Assembly: GCA_002104985.1 (NCBI GenBank)
Contig: MCGO01000074.1
Coordinates: forward strand, 124,001-188,000
Direction: 5' to 3'
Origin: Rhizoclosmatium globosum
Lineage: Eukaryota > Chytridiomycota > Chytridiomycetes > Chytridiales > Chytriomycetaceae
Length of the DNA stretch: 64,000 bases
Shown here: piece after piece, positions 32,243 to 42,204 of the stretch
Layout of the letters: every line of letters starts with the position of its first letter
How positions within the stretch are numbered: the first letter of the stretch is position 1
Position numbers and translations under genes: made by a program
Notes under the pieces: generated by a model
What the model saw: only the letters and a program-made list of their open reading frames with translations
Databases searched by the model: none
Told to the model about the DNA's origin: nothing

Positions 32243-33503
32243 ATGTCGTACTCATCTCAACAGCTAGCTTTGATAGCAGCAGGAGCGTTCACGATACCCA
32301 TCAACCTCGGAGTGATTGCTTGTGTTACTTTCACGACCAAGTTTCATAAAGTCTTGTACTATATGCAAGTTTGCCTTGCTGTCAGTGAGATTATTTGTGC
32401 AATCGATTGGACTATTATTGCAGGATTTCCATCGGCAAGTTTTTGCCAAGCGGTGGGAACTTGGCATGAGGTGTTTTTGAACAGTACTGTTTGTTGGACT
32501 GTTTTGATTTCGGGTATCAACTTGTTTTGGGGGCTATACTGCTTATTAATAATTTTGTAGTTCACTGTTATGTTACTGTTATGAAGGGTGCAATGATTGC
32601 AGATTCTTATTGGTGGTATTATCATGTGTATGGATGGGGACTGCCACTCCTTTTGATGGCAATCGGACTCATTGTCCAACGCGTGCAAGGATTTACAGTG
32701 TTTGGAAGCACAGGAGTATATTGCTGGATCAAAGACAAAAACTATCGAGTTTATTTATTTTACGTTGAGCTCTGGTAAGCATTTTCGTTACGATTTTACA
32801 ATCTACTAATTAGTCAATATCCAGGATTCACATTATAGTAGTTGTTGTTCTGTACTGTTTGATATTCAAGAAAGTCCTATCCGCTATGACCAAAGTTTCT
32901 ACTATGTCAGGTGCGCCCGGAACTTCTAGTGTTGCTCAAGACGCTAAAGATGGGGGCCAAATTGGTGCTTTTTCCCTTCCACCATCACGTAAAAGCTCTC
33001 AAATCAGTACTCCAGTCTTTAAGCGTAAAGATTCTGCTCAAACCATTCAACGCAAAAACTCCCAGAAACTTGACCGCAGAGACTCTAACGACGAAGATCC
33101 CCCAGTTCCTTTGCCTTCACCAGCTTTCACAAGACGGCCAAGTGCCCTGATAACCGCTATTTCAGCTATTAAACCTCCAAAACAAACTATACTGAATGAC
33201 TCTCGTATCAAGGCTATTCTCTTCAGAGCCGTTCTGATTGCGGGCGGGTTTATTGTTATGTGGACTCCACCTACTACAGGTCGTTTAATGCAGTATTTCA
33301 ACATTACGATTCCTGACTGGCTTGCATTGTGGATGACTGTGAGTTTCAGTATGATGGGAATATGGAATGCGTTTGTTTTCTTTTTGACGAGTTATTGGAA
33401 TGAAATTCTGGGAGTTTTGGGGTTGAAGAAGAGTGGAGAGTCTGCAAGGAAGGAATCCACGAATGGAGGTGGAACGACTGGAGATGCAAGTGACCGCGTT
33501 TGA
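32243..33503 (+). CDS. 7TM receptor D, cAMP-receptor-like
   Basis: An intact 387-aa receptor. Exons 32243-32513, 32561-32774 and 32825-33503. Start MSYSSQQLALIAAG. It has the same helix motifs as receptor C, including HCYVTVMKGAMIADSY and WTPPTTGRLMQYF. Its third cytoplasmic loop is the longest of the group. That loop carries several short basic-Ser elements (SRKSSQIS, FKRKDSAQ, QRKNSQK), which look like kinase sites (inference). The tail is Gly/Thr-rich. Only 197 bp separate it from receptor C. Confidence 0.88.
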
Positions 33504-33732
33504 GTGCAGCCTTAATATTTATTTTCCAGTTGTTGTTTTTTCTATGACTTATCAAGACAATAAATTCGTTATATCTGTCATCAGCGCTCTTTTGTGGAGT
33601 CCACTGCCCGGGTCGGAGGTCATTGGCTCAAGAAAACAATGACAGAAGGATAGTGATACGTTCCAACAATGAGCGCATAAAAATTGCGAACAAAGGCATT
33701 ATCTTACGCTTGAAAAAATCCTGTCGGTTTAA

Positions 33733-34899
33733 ATGTTCACCCCGCCTGAACTCACGCTCATCGTTGTCGGAAGTCTTACCATCCCGATAACGATATCGGT
33801 GATTACCTGCATCGCGATTACTCCGCGGTTCCATAAAGTCATGTATTATATGCAAGTGTGTCTTGCAGTGTGTGAGCTTATATGTGCTGTGAATTACACT
33901 CTTGTCGCTGTGAGGCCTGGAGACTTGTTTTGTCGCGTTTTAGGGGCTGTGCACTCGTTCTTCATGGATGCTAGTATATGTTGGGTTGTCTTGATTTCAG
34001 GTTTGGCTTTATATTTGGATAATGATACTGACTGAGAGGCCTTAGTGCACTGTTACTTGACGGTCATGAAGGGTGCAAAAGTTGCGACGTTGTATTGGAA
34101 GTATTATAACGTATATGCTTGGGGTGTTCCGACGTTGTTGGTGGCTTCTGGGTTCATTGTTCGACACACCAAAGGAATTCAAGTGTTCGGTCCCGCGGGA
34201 GGCTATTGTCAAGTCGCTGATAACGATTTACGGCTATATATATTTTATGTTGAACTCTGGTAAGTTCTGGGTATGTATTTGGATTGGTGTGAGGATAATT
34301 CCAAAAAATTCAGGGCACACTTTCTTATCATTATCGTTCTCTATACGTTGATGTTTATTAAAGTTTTATCAGTCATGAGTCAAGATACAGGATTTGTTTC
34401 AAGTGGTCAGGTTGAGCCGCGAGATACAGTGATCAGTACCCAGCAAGTCACAACGGTAACAGGACGGCAATATAAAAACTCCCGACATCTGAGCATTTCA
34501 TATATTGGAGATTCAATTCAGCGTCACTCCGGGAGTTTTACGCCGCAAAGTCCAGGGCACCAAGGAATGACAACCATTTTTTCAAATTCACACAAAGGGG
34601 GAACGTCGGTATTTTCAAACTCGTACGTTAAATCGGTCGTGTTTCGGGCAGTGCTGATTGCTGGAGGGTTCATCCTTGTGTGGACCCCACCAACAGTAGG
34701 GCGAATGATGCAGTTTGAAAAAGAGCCGATTCCTGAGTGGTTTCTGGTTTGGATAACAGTTAGTTTTAGTATGATGGGGATATGGAATTCAGTGGTTTTC
34801 TTTGTGACGAGTTATTGGACGGAAATCGGGTTGGCTTTCGCCGCGAATCCGATTGAAGTGGAGGCTATGGGATCTAATGATGGTTTTGATGTACAATAA
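33733..34899 (+). CDS. 7TM receptor E, cAMP-receptor-like
   Basis: An intact 355-aa receptor closing the array. Exons 33733-34000, 34046-34259 and 34314-34899; the middle exon is 214 nt, exactly as in receptors B, C and D. Start MFTPPELTLIVVG. Helix 4 varies (YYNVYAWGVPTLLVASG). Helices 6-7 keep VFRAVLIAGGFILVWTPPT and SFSMMGIWNSVVFFVTSYW. The third loop differs completely from C and D and is rich in Ser/His/Gln. The conserved core with a variable loop suggests a shared ligand-binding plan with different downstream coupling or regulation. Confidence 0.88.
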
Positions 34900-34946
34900 A
34901 CCCAGAATGAATGTGAATGATAACGGAGTGATTATCGCCTCCTTGT

Positions 34947-36500
34947 TTATTGATTGATGTTATGCATGAAGATCCAGGAAATGAAAACGATGGATAGTGC
35001 TGGAGACTCTTTCAAGAACTTCAGAAACCAACGAAACTTTGACTCGGGCTGGTGAATCTCGATTTCGCTATCGTTCAGTTCGATATCCGCGTCTTCTGAA
35101 TCTGGTATGCTTATGATAGTTGAGCGGAGTGGCTGCGAAGAGTTCGTTTGAAAAATTTGAAGGAGCAGTCCTACAGCTGCTACTGCGGATGTGACTGTGT
35201 AAACAAGGACTCCAGATGCAACGAGAGCAGGGCCATTTTCGGGCATATCGTCGCCATATACGTCAAACACTATTAGAGGAATGAGCAAAACATGAATCAA
35301 AGGAAGACAAACTCTCACCAATTGTGGTAAAAACTGCAGGCCGTTGGGCGTGAAACTGAAGAACCCAGTAGCCAAACACTGTCGAAGTTGAGCAAACGAT
35401 GATAGACAAACAGAGGGATATTATATAGGTACTAGAGACTGGAATTGATGGAGAGTGTGTTGATGGTTCTGTAAAACATTTAATTGACTTGTAGTCCTTA
35501 ACTGGGACGGCAGATTCAAGGAATTCTTCGGATTTGATTGCATCAATCGGCTGGTCGACAATTGGCAGAGCTTCAGCTATACAGTTTGATGTTTCAAGGA
35601 CGAGAGAAGAATCGAGAGTCTCAGTCTGTATAGCAGCATCTGAGACTAGTGCGGGTAAGAGCTCAATTGTTTGGGACATGGAATCAGAGACTTTCGAAAT
35701 ATTTGATTGAACTGCGGCATGCGAAGTTTCGCAAGATGCTTGCACATATGCTTCATTACTTGATGTAATTGAAGGAGCAATGTCTAATGAGCGAATGGGT
35801 GATTCGGTAAGGAGACTAGAAGCATAAGTTTGGGTTGTTGTATCTGTGTGAGGAATCGATTGAATGGGTTCTGTAGGTTCAGAAACACGTTTGAGTTCTT
35901 TTTCAGCATCAAGAAGGAATTCGAGAAGAGTGCGGTCGTATTGATGAATTGGATTTACGATAGCATCAAGTTGAATATCAGTTTGGGGAGCAGATGGCGT
36001 TGAGACATTCGATAGAATGGATTCAATTCCACTTGGTTTCAAGTTACGGTTTAGTTCAGCTTCTGCGTCAAGGAGGAATTCGAGGAGATTTCGATCGTTT
36101 TCAATCACAGAATTTTTTCCTGTCAATGCTTCTTGTTCATTGTCGCTTTCATCACTTTCAGATTCTGAGCTCGCGTCTGCTTCATATCCAAGAGAAGGAG
36201 ATACAGGCTGAACCTCATTCAGGGGTGGAGGAAAGAGGATAGATTGTTGAAGAGTATGTTCATCACTATATGGGGTAGAATCAACACATTCCGTAGTGTC
36301 GGTTTGCTGGATTGAGGAAGAACGTTGAAGGGAAGGTCTCAGTCGGAATGGAACATCGTCATTTTCAGTGGGAGAGAAGGGGAGTTCTTTTTCAGTGTCT
36401 GTATCAGTATCTTGGTCTTCTCCGTTGTGAGAGGCTGAGTTGTTGAAGACTGAGGTGCGTCGTGCCGCCGCTAGGACCTTTTTAGCTTGCTTTTTTGTGT
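34947..36500 (-). CDS. Unknown membrane protein with repeated DRxLLEFLLDAE elements
   Basis: I do not recognise this protein. Exon 1 is open from about 36500 to 35319, a 49-bp intron follows (35318-35270) and exon 2 ends at 34947. The 5' end is unresolved: the frame opens after a stop near 36520 with no ATG, so an upstream exon is likely. The long N-terminus is acidic and Ser-rich and carries two copies of NDRNLLEFLLDAEAEL / YDRTLLEFLLDAEKEL about 50 residues apart. Three hydrophobic stretches follow near the C-terminus (IISLCLSIIVCSTSTVFGYW; ALVASGVLVYTVTSAVAAVG; ALSIVFISWIFM). It may be a membrane-anchored adaptor (inference). Confidence 0.65.
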
Positions 36501-37154
36501 ATGAAATACAAGAATTGTTTTATTGGTTTAAGCACAGACACCAGGCCCATCATCCTTAGTGAACCACACATCAAAGTCCCTGCAAGCGTCAATGACGTCC
36601 AATACCTCTAGTGCAATGAAAAACAACACCAATCAAGCAAGCGGGAGTGTGTCAAGGGAGGGTGATGGGGTTCCTTCACACAGAAACATCAATGACCAGG
36701 CAGCAGACAAGGAAGCAGAAGAATAGAAGAGAGAAGATGAAGAGACTCCAAGAGTGGTGAGTATTTTGATCTTTCAATCAATCAACTGACAGTTAAAGAG
36801 ACAGAGAAAGTAACTGGATTGGCTGAAAACAAAATGCTTGTTAGTATGATGGATATGGAGGCAGGAGTGGTCTTCAAACTGGCAGTTGTGGACAGGTGGC
36901 AAAGAAATTCACAGAAAGTATTCTTGAACATATGGTATGTATTAGCTTTGTGAATTCCAATACCTTTGAATTATTGGACTTCCTAAATTGTTCAAATCAG
37001 GCTTTATACCAGAAATGGTATGGGATAAATGTGGAGACTAAATGTACCTGTCCTCCAAAAAGAGGTTCCAATGTGAAGAATTGTCGTAATGCTACTACTT
37101 GTGCAACACTTGAGACTGCCTCCAAAAGTGTTAAAAACACAATTAACCACATTA

Positions 37155-37447
37155 GGGGTGGTCAAAGTTGAGAAAATTGAGAAAGTAAAAAGCTACATTG
37201 GGGCGTTTGAAAAGCGCAGTTTCAAGATTTTGAAAAGCGGCAGTTCGAAACCAGTGGAAAGGGATGGTCAGAGTTACAGTTTTGAACCACAGCCTCTTGA
37301 GGTGTTTGTCATAGCGGATTGGGTGGTGAAAAGAGAAATCAAATTGCGAAACTCAAAAGCGGATTCGAAAAGCAGATTTTGGACATTTCGAAACTTCGCT
37401 TTTCGCACTTTTGAAAAATGTCCAAAACACCCAACTTTGACCACCCC
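37155..37447. mobile_element. MITE-like repeat, copy 1 (293 bp)
   Basis: Terminal inverted repeats GGGGTGGTCAAAGTTG (left) and CAACTTTGACCACCCC (right) are perfect over 16 bases. A TA lies directly outside each end (37153-37154 and 37448-37449), as expected for a TA target-site duplication. The interior is full of short GAAAAGCGG / CGCTTTTC-type inverted motifs and has no coding capacity. A non-autonomous DNA transposon is the best explanation. Confidence 0.75.
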
Positions 37448-37660
37448 TATTGACACAAATACTGAGAAGCTTAAAATCAATGACAAAACAAGTCTTAGAT
37501 TAGCTTTTTATGGAGGAGTGTGTAATGTGAGTGGTAGCATTAAGGATAACTTTAATTAATGTGTCTTTCAGGAGATTTTATTGTACTTGTTGAGGTGTTT
37601 AGTATCAGTTGTGAAGGAAAGGGCAACTTCCGCAAGTCACAAAAAGCTGTATCAAAAATA

Positions 37661-38136
37661 AGGGTTGTCAAAGTGGAATATGACAGCAAAGACAAGGAAT
37701 ACGTGGACATTATCTTCAACAACCTCACACTGGCCCAAAAGCTGGGATGAATACATTGCCGCCTACAGACAAGCAAGACAGGCTCTCTTACTTCTTGCAT
37801 CCACAATCACTGTGCTCACATTGTGGCTGTGGATCCAAGCCTCCATTCCACCCGGAAAAGCAAAGTTTCATCATCTTGAAAAGCGGTGGTTTGAAACCAG
37901 TGGAAAGGGAGGGTCAGAGTTGCAGTTTCGAAGCCCTGCCTCTTGAGGTGTTTCTTCATAGCAGCTTTGGTCATGAAATACGAAATTGAATAGCAAAAAT
38001 CTAAGCAGCTCCCAAAAGCGGAATTGAATAGGGGGAAAGGTTCTCTTTTGGATTCGAAAAGGGGATTTTGGACATTTCAAAACTTCACTTTTCGCACTTT
38101 CGAAAATCGTCCAAAACACCAAACTTTGTCCACCCC
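37661..38136. mobile_element. MITE-like repeat, copy 2 (longer, diverged)
   Basis: The right end (CCAAACTTTGTCCACCCC, then TA) and the interior from about 37860 on clearly match copy 1, including the GAAACCAGTGGAAAGGGA and CTCTTGAGGTGTTT stretches. The left end is less certain: AGGGTTGTCAAAGTGG at 37661 is a degraded terminal repeat. If it belongs here, the copy carries about 180 bp of extra sequence near its left end. Confidence 0.65.
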
Positions 38137-39347
38137 TAATAACCATGGACCATTTAGCCTCCGCTTCAAAGAAATCAAAAACAAACACTGGACTTATTTC
38201 TGACACATCAAAAGGATTCACGTCTCTGCATTCTCTGGACCCTTTCCACATTGATGCCATTGCTCAGTCCAATCTTTCAAAATAGTTTTTTGCCAGTGAC
38301 GATCATGGTGACTGCACCAACCTGTCCATCAAGTTCCTACAGTTCAAGCTTCGAAATCATATGTCCACTCAAGTCAGCCTGTGACGACTATTCAGCGGCC
38401 AGTCAGCGTTACAATTGCCTAAGCAATTACAACTCTCCTGGATCAACTGCCTCCGGCTTTGTCCTACAATGGTGCAGTTTCCTTCATATTTTCATGCTGT
38501 TGATTTTAATAATTGGGATTTTCAGGTCCACAACTGCCTCTGGGTGACGTTATAGCACTGTTGATTCTTCTTTGAATGAACTACTCATGGGGTAGAAGTT
38601 GGTAAGGTTTGTGAATCTGTGAAATCCAATAATTGACATGTATTGGAAATAGGTACGGAGATAAGCTGATGGTTAAATTGTGTTGATATTAAAACACCAA
38701 GCACTTGGACCATGTGGTCTCCTGCCCTTTGGCAATGTTGACACATTCCAGCACTGGCTTGTGCACCTGGGAAGCTGCAAGTGTGAAGTTCTTCAGGGGA
38801 TTGATTCACTACTGCCAGATCTGCACCTGCTAGCAACATATGTGCTATACTAATAGAAAGCTCTACTTTTTGCCACCACAATGCTGGCTGAATGATGTGC
38901 TACAGGTCCATATTGGACGAGGGAGAACGTTTTGCAGGACAGCCAAAGAAAAGAATGAAACGTATGGAAAAACTGTAAGAGTTTGACCCAGAAACTCCAA
39001 TTTTGGACAAAACGCACAAGCACAATCCGTAAACTTGAAATAACCACCTCAAAAATCAAAGCTCCTCTTCTCTGTGAAATTTGTTTTGGAGTTCAAGCCT
39101 GTTGTTGCACCTACCACAAAACTGAGACAGACGCAGCTGGATGATGAGCTGATCATTAGCATTCTTGTATTGCTTGTAGGCTTATGTTTTCTTTTAGTTT
39201 TAATTGACGGCACTTCTCCTTCAGGTGTCTCTTGTCGTATTCTGTCACCACCTTTGATAGACGTTCTCATGCCACTCGGCTTGAAGGAGCTTGCTTCTAA
39301 TGCAAAAAAGAGCAGACAGTCCATTGAGATTCTGCCAAATGAAGATT

Positions 39348-39624
39348 GGGGTGTTCAAAAAGTGATGTTTCAACCTTTTGAAAAGTGGTGGTTCAAAACC
39401 TGTTGACAAGGAGGGTCAGAGTTGAGGTTTCGAATCGCACCTCCTTACTGTTCTGCTTCTTAGCGGTGGTGAATTGCGAAATTGAATCGTGAAACTGAAA
39501 AGTGATGCCCAATCGCGGAATTGAAAAGCGAGGGAGAGGTTTGCTTTTGGATTTGAAAAGCGAAGATTGGGCATTTTGAAACTTCACTTTTCGCACTTTC
39601 AAAATCCCCTACTTTGACCACCCC
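39348..39624. mobile_element. MITE-like repeat, copy 3 (277 bp)
   Basis: Left end GGGGTGTTCAAAAAGTG and right end CTACTTTGACCACCCC followed by TA. The interior matches copies 1 and 2 (GAAAAGTGGTGGTTC, GGGTCAGAGTT, AACTTCACTTTTCGCACTTT). It is more diverged than copy 1 at its left terminus. Confidence 0.7.
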
Positions 39625-39921
39625 TATTATCCATAAGTGCAATCCTGATCATCTTCAGTCAAAACTTTATTGGAGACAATATCGATACTCTCCTGCGTTA
39701 CCTAGAAGGCAACAACGTCAACAGATGGTCCAAAATCTTTGTCAAACAAAATGGCTTAAACTCTAAACAGATGCTGGAGGCATAGGCAACACATCCCTCC
39801 AAGAACAAATCCTTCAATATGTTTGTAAGTTCCAACCTCTCAAACAGTTTGTGGATGCTAAAGTTCATCTCATCAGAAAAATCTCCCTACCTGCATTCAT
39901 ACATTTCTCCAGCAATCTAGC

Positions 39922-40683
39922 TCACTTTGGATATGGAAGAAATTGCTGCACTGTACTTGTACGGTTTCTCTGTATTTGGCCACTATTTTGTTTTGTATGA
40001 CGTATGTTACGTATTTGGTTCGTCAATGGATTCCAATAAGAACATGTTATTGGAAATGAGTCATCACGTGACTCACCAAAGTGACCTTGGCGGGGTTTGA
40101 AGTGAGTGCCTATACGGCCGGACGGAGAAAAACCACCTCTAGCTTTTAGCAAGCTAAAAAGGACAAGGGTCGTGGATGTTGGTGTTTGAGGTAGGGACGT
40201 GAAAGGTTTGAGTTCGCCTTCTGTGTCTGACTCTGAGGAATCGCTGACATCGTCCGCATTAAAGAGAGGTGCGAATGGTGAAATGGAGACAGGTTCCGCG
40301 GGAGGAGCGACCAGGTGAGTCACCGGCGGAGTAGGTGGAGTAGGCGGAGTGAAGGAGAGAGACGGGATTGCAGGATACTTCTTGATTGCCACTTCCTTCT
40401 CCAGTAACAGTTCGTCCTCGTAACCCTCCGGCAGAAACACGGCAAAGCCCCTGACCAAGTCCGGCCGCCCCGCAAACAACGTCTTCACCTCGCCAACAAC
40501 GTCGCCCGTTCCCAATTCGCCGTTTCGAAAGCGGCCAAGCAGCCGCACAAACGCCGCGTGGAGAACTGCGCCGCCGCTGCGCTTCACCGCCTCGAGAAAC
40601 ACGACACTTTCAACAACACTCGCAGGCGCCTTCGAATTGGACGACGTCGTCGATCGCTGCGACGAGAGTGACTCGCTTCGGAT
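39922..40683 (-). CDS. Second stand-alone PAH-domain protein
   Basis: The open frame begins after a stop at 40686-40684 and has no ATG before the domain, so a 5' exon or an indel is likely. The coding limits are therefore provisional. The PAH domain runs from SVVESVVFLEAVKRSGGAVL through FVRLLGRFRNGELGTGDVV to EVKTLFAGRPDLVRGFAVFL and PEGYE, a close match to SIN3 PAH helices with the LF-x-G-x-PDLV-x-GF-x-x-FLP signature. A Pro/Thr-rich tract, an acidic DDVSDSSESDTEGE patch and a basic C-terminus follow. There is no HDAC-interaction domain. Local GC at the domain (about 40440-40600) is much higher than in the flanks. Confidence 0.68.
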   Translation of the reverse strand: MRSESLSSQRSTTSSNSKAPASVVESVVFLEAVKRSGGAVLHAAFVRLLGRFRNGELGTGDVVGEVKTLFAGRPDLVRGFAVFLPEGYEDELLLEKEVAIKKYPAIPSLSFTPPTPPTPPVTHLVAPPAEPVSISPFAPLFNADDVSDSSESDTEGELKPFTSLPQTPTSTTLVLFSLLKARGGFSPSGRIGTHFKPRQGHFGESRDDSFPITCSYWNPLTNQIRNIRHTKQNSGQIQRNRTSTVQQFLPYPK

Positions 40684-40975
40684 TCACTTGGTTAGTGTCG
40701 CCTTTGTACCCGTAGCACTTAGATGTACCTGCGTCGGTGCATGGAGGATGTGCTTTGCATTCAGGTTGAGAGATTGACAAAACAAAAAGAAAGAGGTTCA
40801 ACAGGTTTTTACTGCAACTGGAGGAGTAAGAGGCATAGTGGTAGGAAAATTTATAGAGAGCTTCTCGGATGAATGGAGTTGTTGCCTTATCCAAATATCC
40901 ATCCTCGTACTTTCTTTGAAGCTGAAAGATGGTCTTTTGATGATCCTTGGACATCTGCATCTTCACATGCCTCAT
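40610..40975 (-). CDS. Unassigned 122-codon frame between the PAH and DHHC genes
   Basis: The frame begins MRHVKMQMSKDHQKTIFQLQ and ends in VQFEGACECC-stop, with a cysteine-bearing stretch CKAHPPCTDAGTSKCYGYKG. A phase-2 splice from the DHHC frame (donor near 41027, acceptor near 40979) would make it the last exon of that gene. It could equally be a separate small gene or the missing 5' part of the PAH gene in a shifted frame. It overlaps the PAH frame at its 3' end. No domain recognised. Confidence 0.35.
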   Translation of the reverse strand: MRHVKMQMSKDHQKTIFQLQRKYEDGYLDKATTPFIREALYKFSYHYASYSSSCSKNLLNLFLFVLSISQPECKAHPPCTDAGTSKCYGYKGDTNQVNPKRVTLVAAIDDVVQFEGACECC

Positions 40976-41005
40976 GATATTGATATGTAGTGAGATTGAG
41001 AATAA

Positions 41006-42082
41006 CTACATTTGTAATATAAGCACATTAAGTTTGCAGAGGAAGAGACACAAACCAAGTTTCAAGTGAAATGCAAGGAGCGAATAAACGGCTGCAGCCA
41101 TCAATGTCGCAATCAATAAATTGAGGAACACGAACGTAGCTATGGTTTCTTGCATACCCGGTACATCCTTTCCAAGCATTGCCCGAACTATTCCGTTCAA
41201 TGGTATTTGTTAGCGCCAAACATTTGACGACACTGTCCCTCACCTGTCTCATTAAATGATTCTCGATTCCTGAAATAGATCCCAATGACCCATCCGGAGA
41301 GCACAACAATAGCAGTAAGCAATATGGCTCCCAATATCGATGTCGTTACAAATAAATGATAATTCCGTGCACCCACGCATACATTCAAGTACCCGCAATG
41401 ATGGTCAAATCCAGACACGCATTTGTTGCATTGTTTGCAGTGTTTCGTTCCGCTTTGAACAACCACATCGCAGATTCCACAGTGTCCCGAAGCATCAATC
41501 ACTGCGTATCCAGGTTTTTTGATAAAGTCTGTGTTTCGAGGGTGTCCTGATTTCCGTGCTTCGTGGCATGTGCGGTCTTCGGCGTCGATGAAGACTGTGA
41601 GGAATGTGCAGACGAGTTGGAGGAGTGCAAGAGGGAGGAGGATTGCTAGAGAGGGGAAGGGAAGGAAACGGGGAAGAGTTGCGAATGTTTCAAGTACGAG
41701 AAAGATGTAGAAGATCCAGTGGAGGAGGAAGAGGCCTGTCAATGCGTGAGTTAAGACACAATCGTTTCAGTTGGAAGAGTCTTCAAGGTACCTGTGTATG
41801 GAGTCTGGCACTGTCGCAGATGGGATATCATTAGATAAAGTAAGAAGAGAGACAAAGGAATCTTACGCCTGAAGTTCTGCGCCAAGTGAGATCAACTTGG
41901 TTTCCAGGTTGCGAAAAGTAGTCGGCCGTTGAACACACAAAGAACGGCGGCTTCTTGCGGAGAATCGATGAGTCACTATGAGGCAATGATGAATTCGGCG
42001 TTGTGGACTTGAGTTCAAGGTTTTCTGCGGGTCGGCTTGGCTGCACTTGGTTGGTGTTGCTGCCTGCCGTTGCCCATCGCAT
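41006..42082 (-). CDS. DHHC-type protein S-acyltransferase
   Basis: Membrane palmitoyltransferase acting on protein cysteines at Golgi, ER or plasma membranes. Exon 1 is 42082-41868 (MRWATAGSNTN...), then a 19-nt exon (41810-41792), exon 3 41735-41244 and exon 4 from 41187. After two hydrophobic segments comes the zinc-ribbon and catalytic block: CGICDVVVQSGTKHCKQCNK, then CVSGFDHHCGYLNVCVGARN. The catalytic motif is DHHC followed by GYLNVCVG, where W-x-N-N is commoner. Two more hydrophobic segments follow (FVTTSILGAILLTAIVVLSG; FVFLNLLIATLMAAAVYSLL). The exact C-terminus is unsettled (see 40610-40975). Confidence 0.85.
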
Positions 42083-42204
42083 TTTGGGACTGGTTTTTTA
42101 AACATCCCTTTTAAATAGAGTAGTTATTTCGTAGCTAGCATTTATTACGTAAATTCGATCGATGTATTCGCTTACAGTGGCCCACGAGTTTTTGTATCAC
42201 AGGA
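42083..42204. promoter_or_regulatory. 122-bp divergent promoter of the DHHC and lipase genes
   Basis: The two start codons (42082 minus, 42205 plus) are 122 bp apart and face away from each other. The spacer is AT-rich. No specific element was assigned. Confidence 0.5.

Larger units (their letters stand above)
36501..39921. other. Gene-poor, repeat-bearing tract
   Basis: About 3.4 kb without a convincing complete gene. It holds three copies of a MITE-like repeat (separate entries), short open frames without domains, and a minus-strand fragment at 36532-36600 reading LEVLDVIDACRDFDVWF...-stop that looks like the end of some coding sequence. Base composition and broken frames suggest accumulated transposon debris. 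No transposase motif could be recognised. Confidence 0.55.

Noticed and set aside
37155..39624. CRISPR-like or satellite array for the repeated segments
   Set aside because: The copies are about 280-480 bp, irregularly spaced, and have terminal inverted repeats. They lack short direct repeats with unique spacers.
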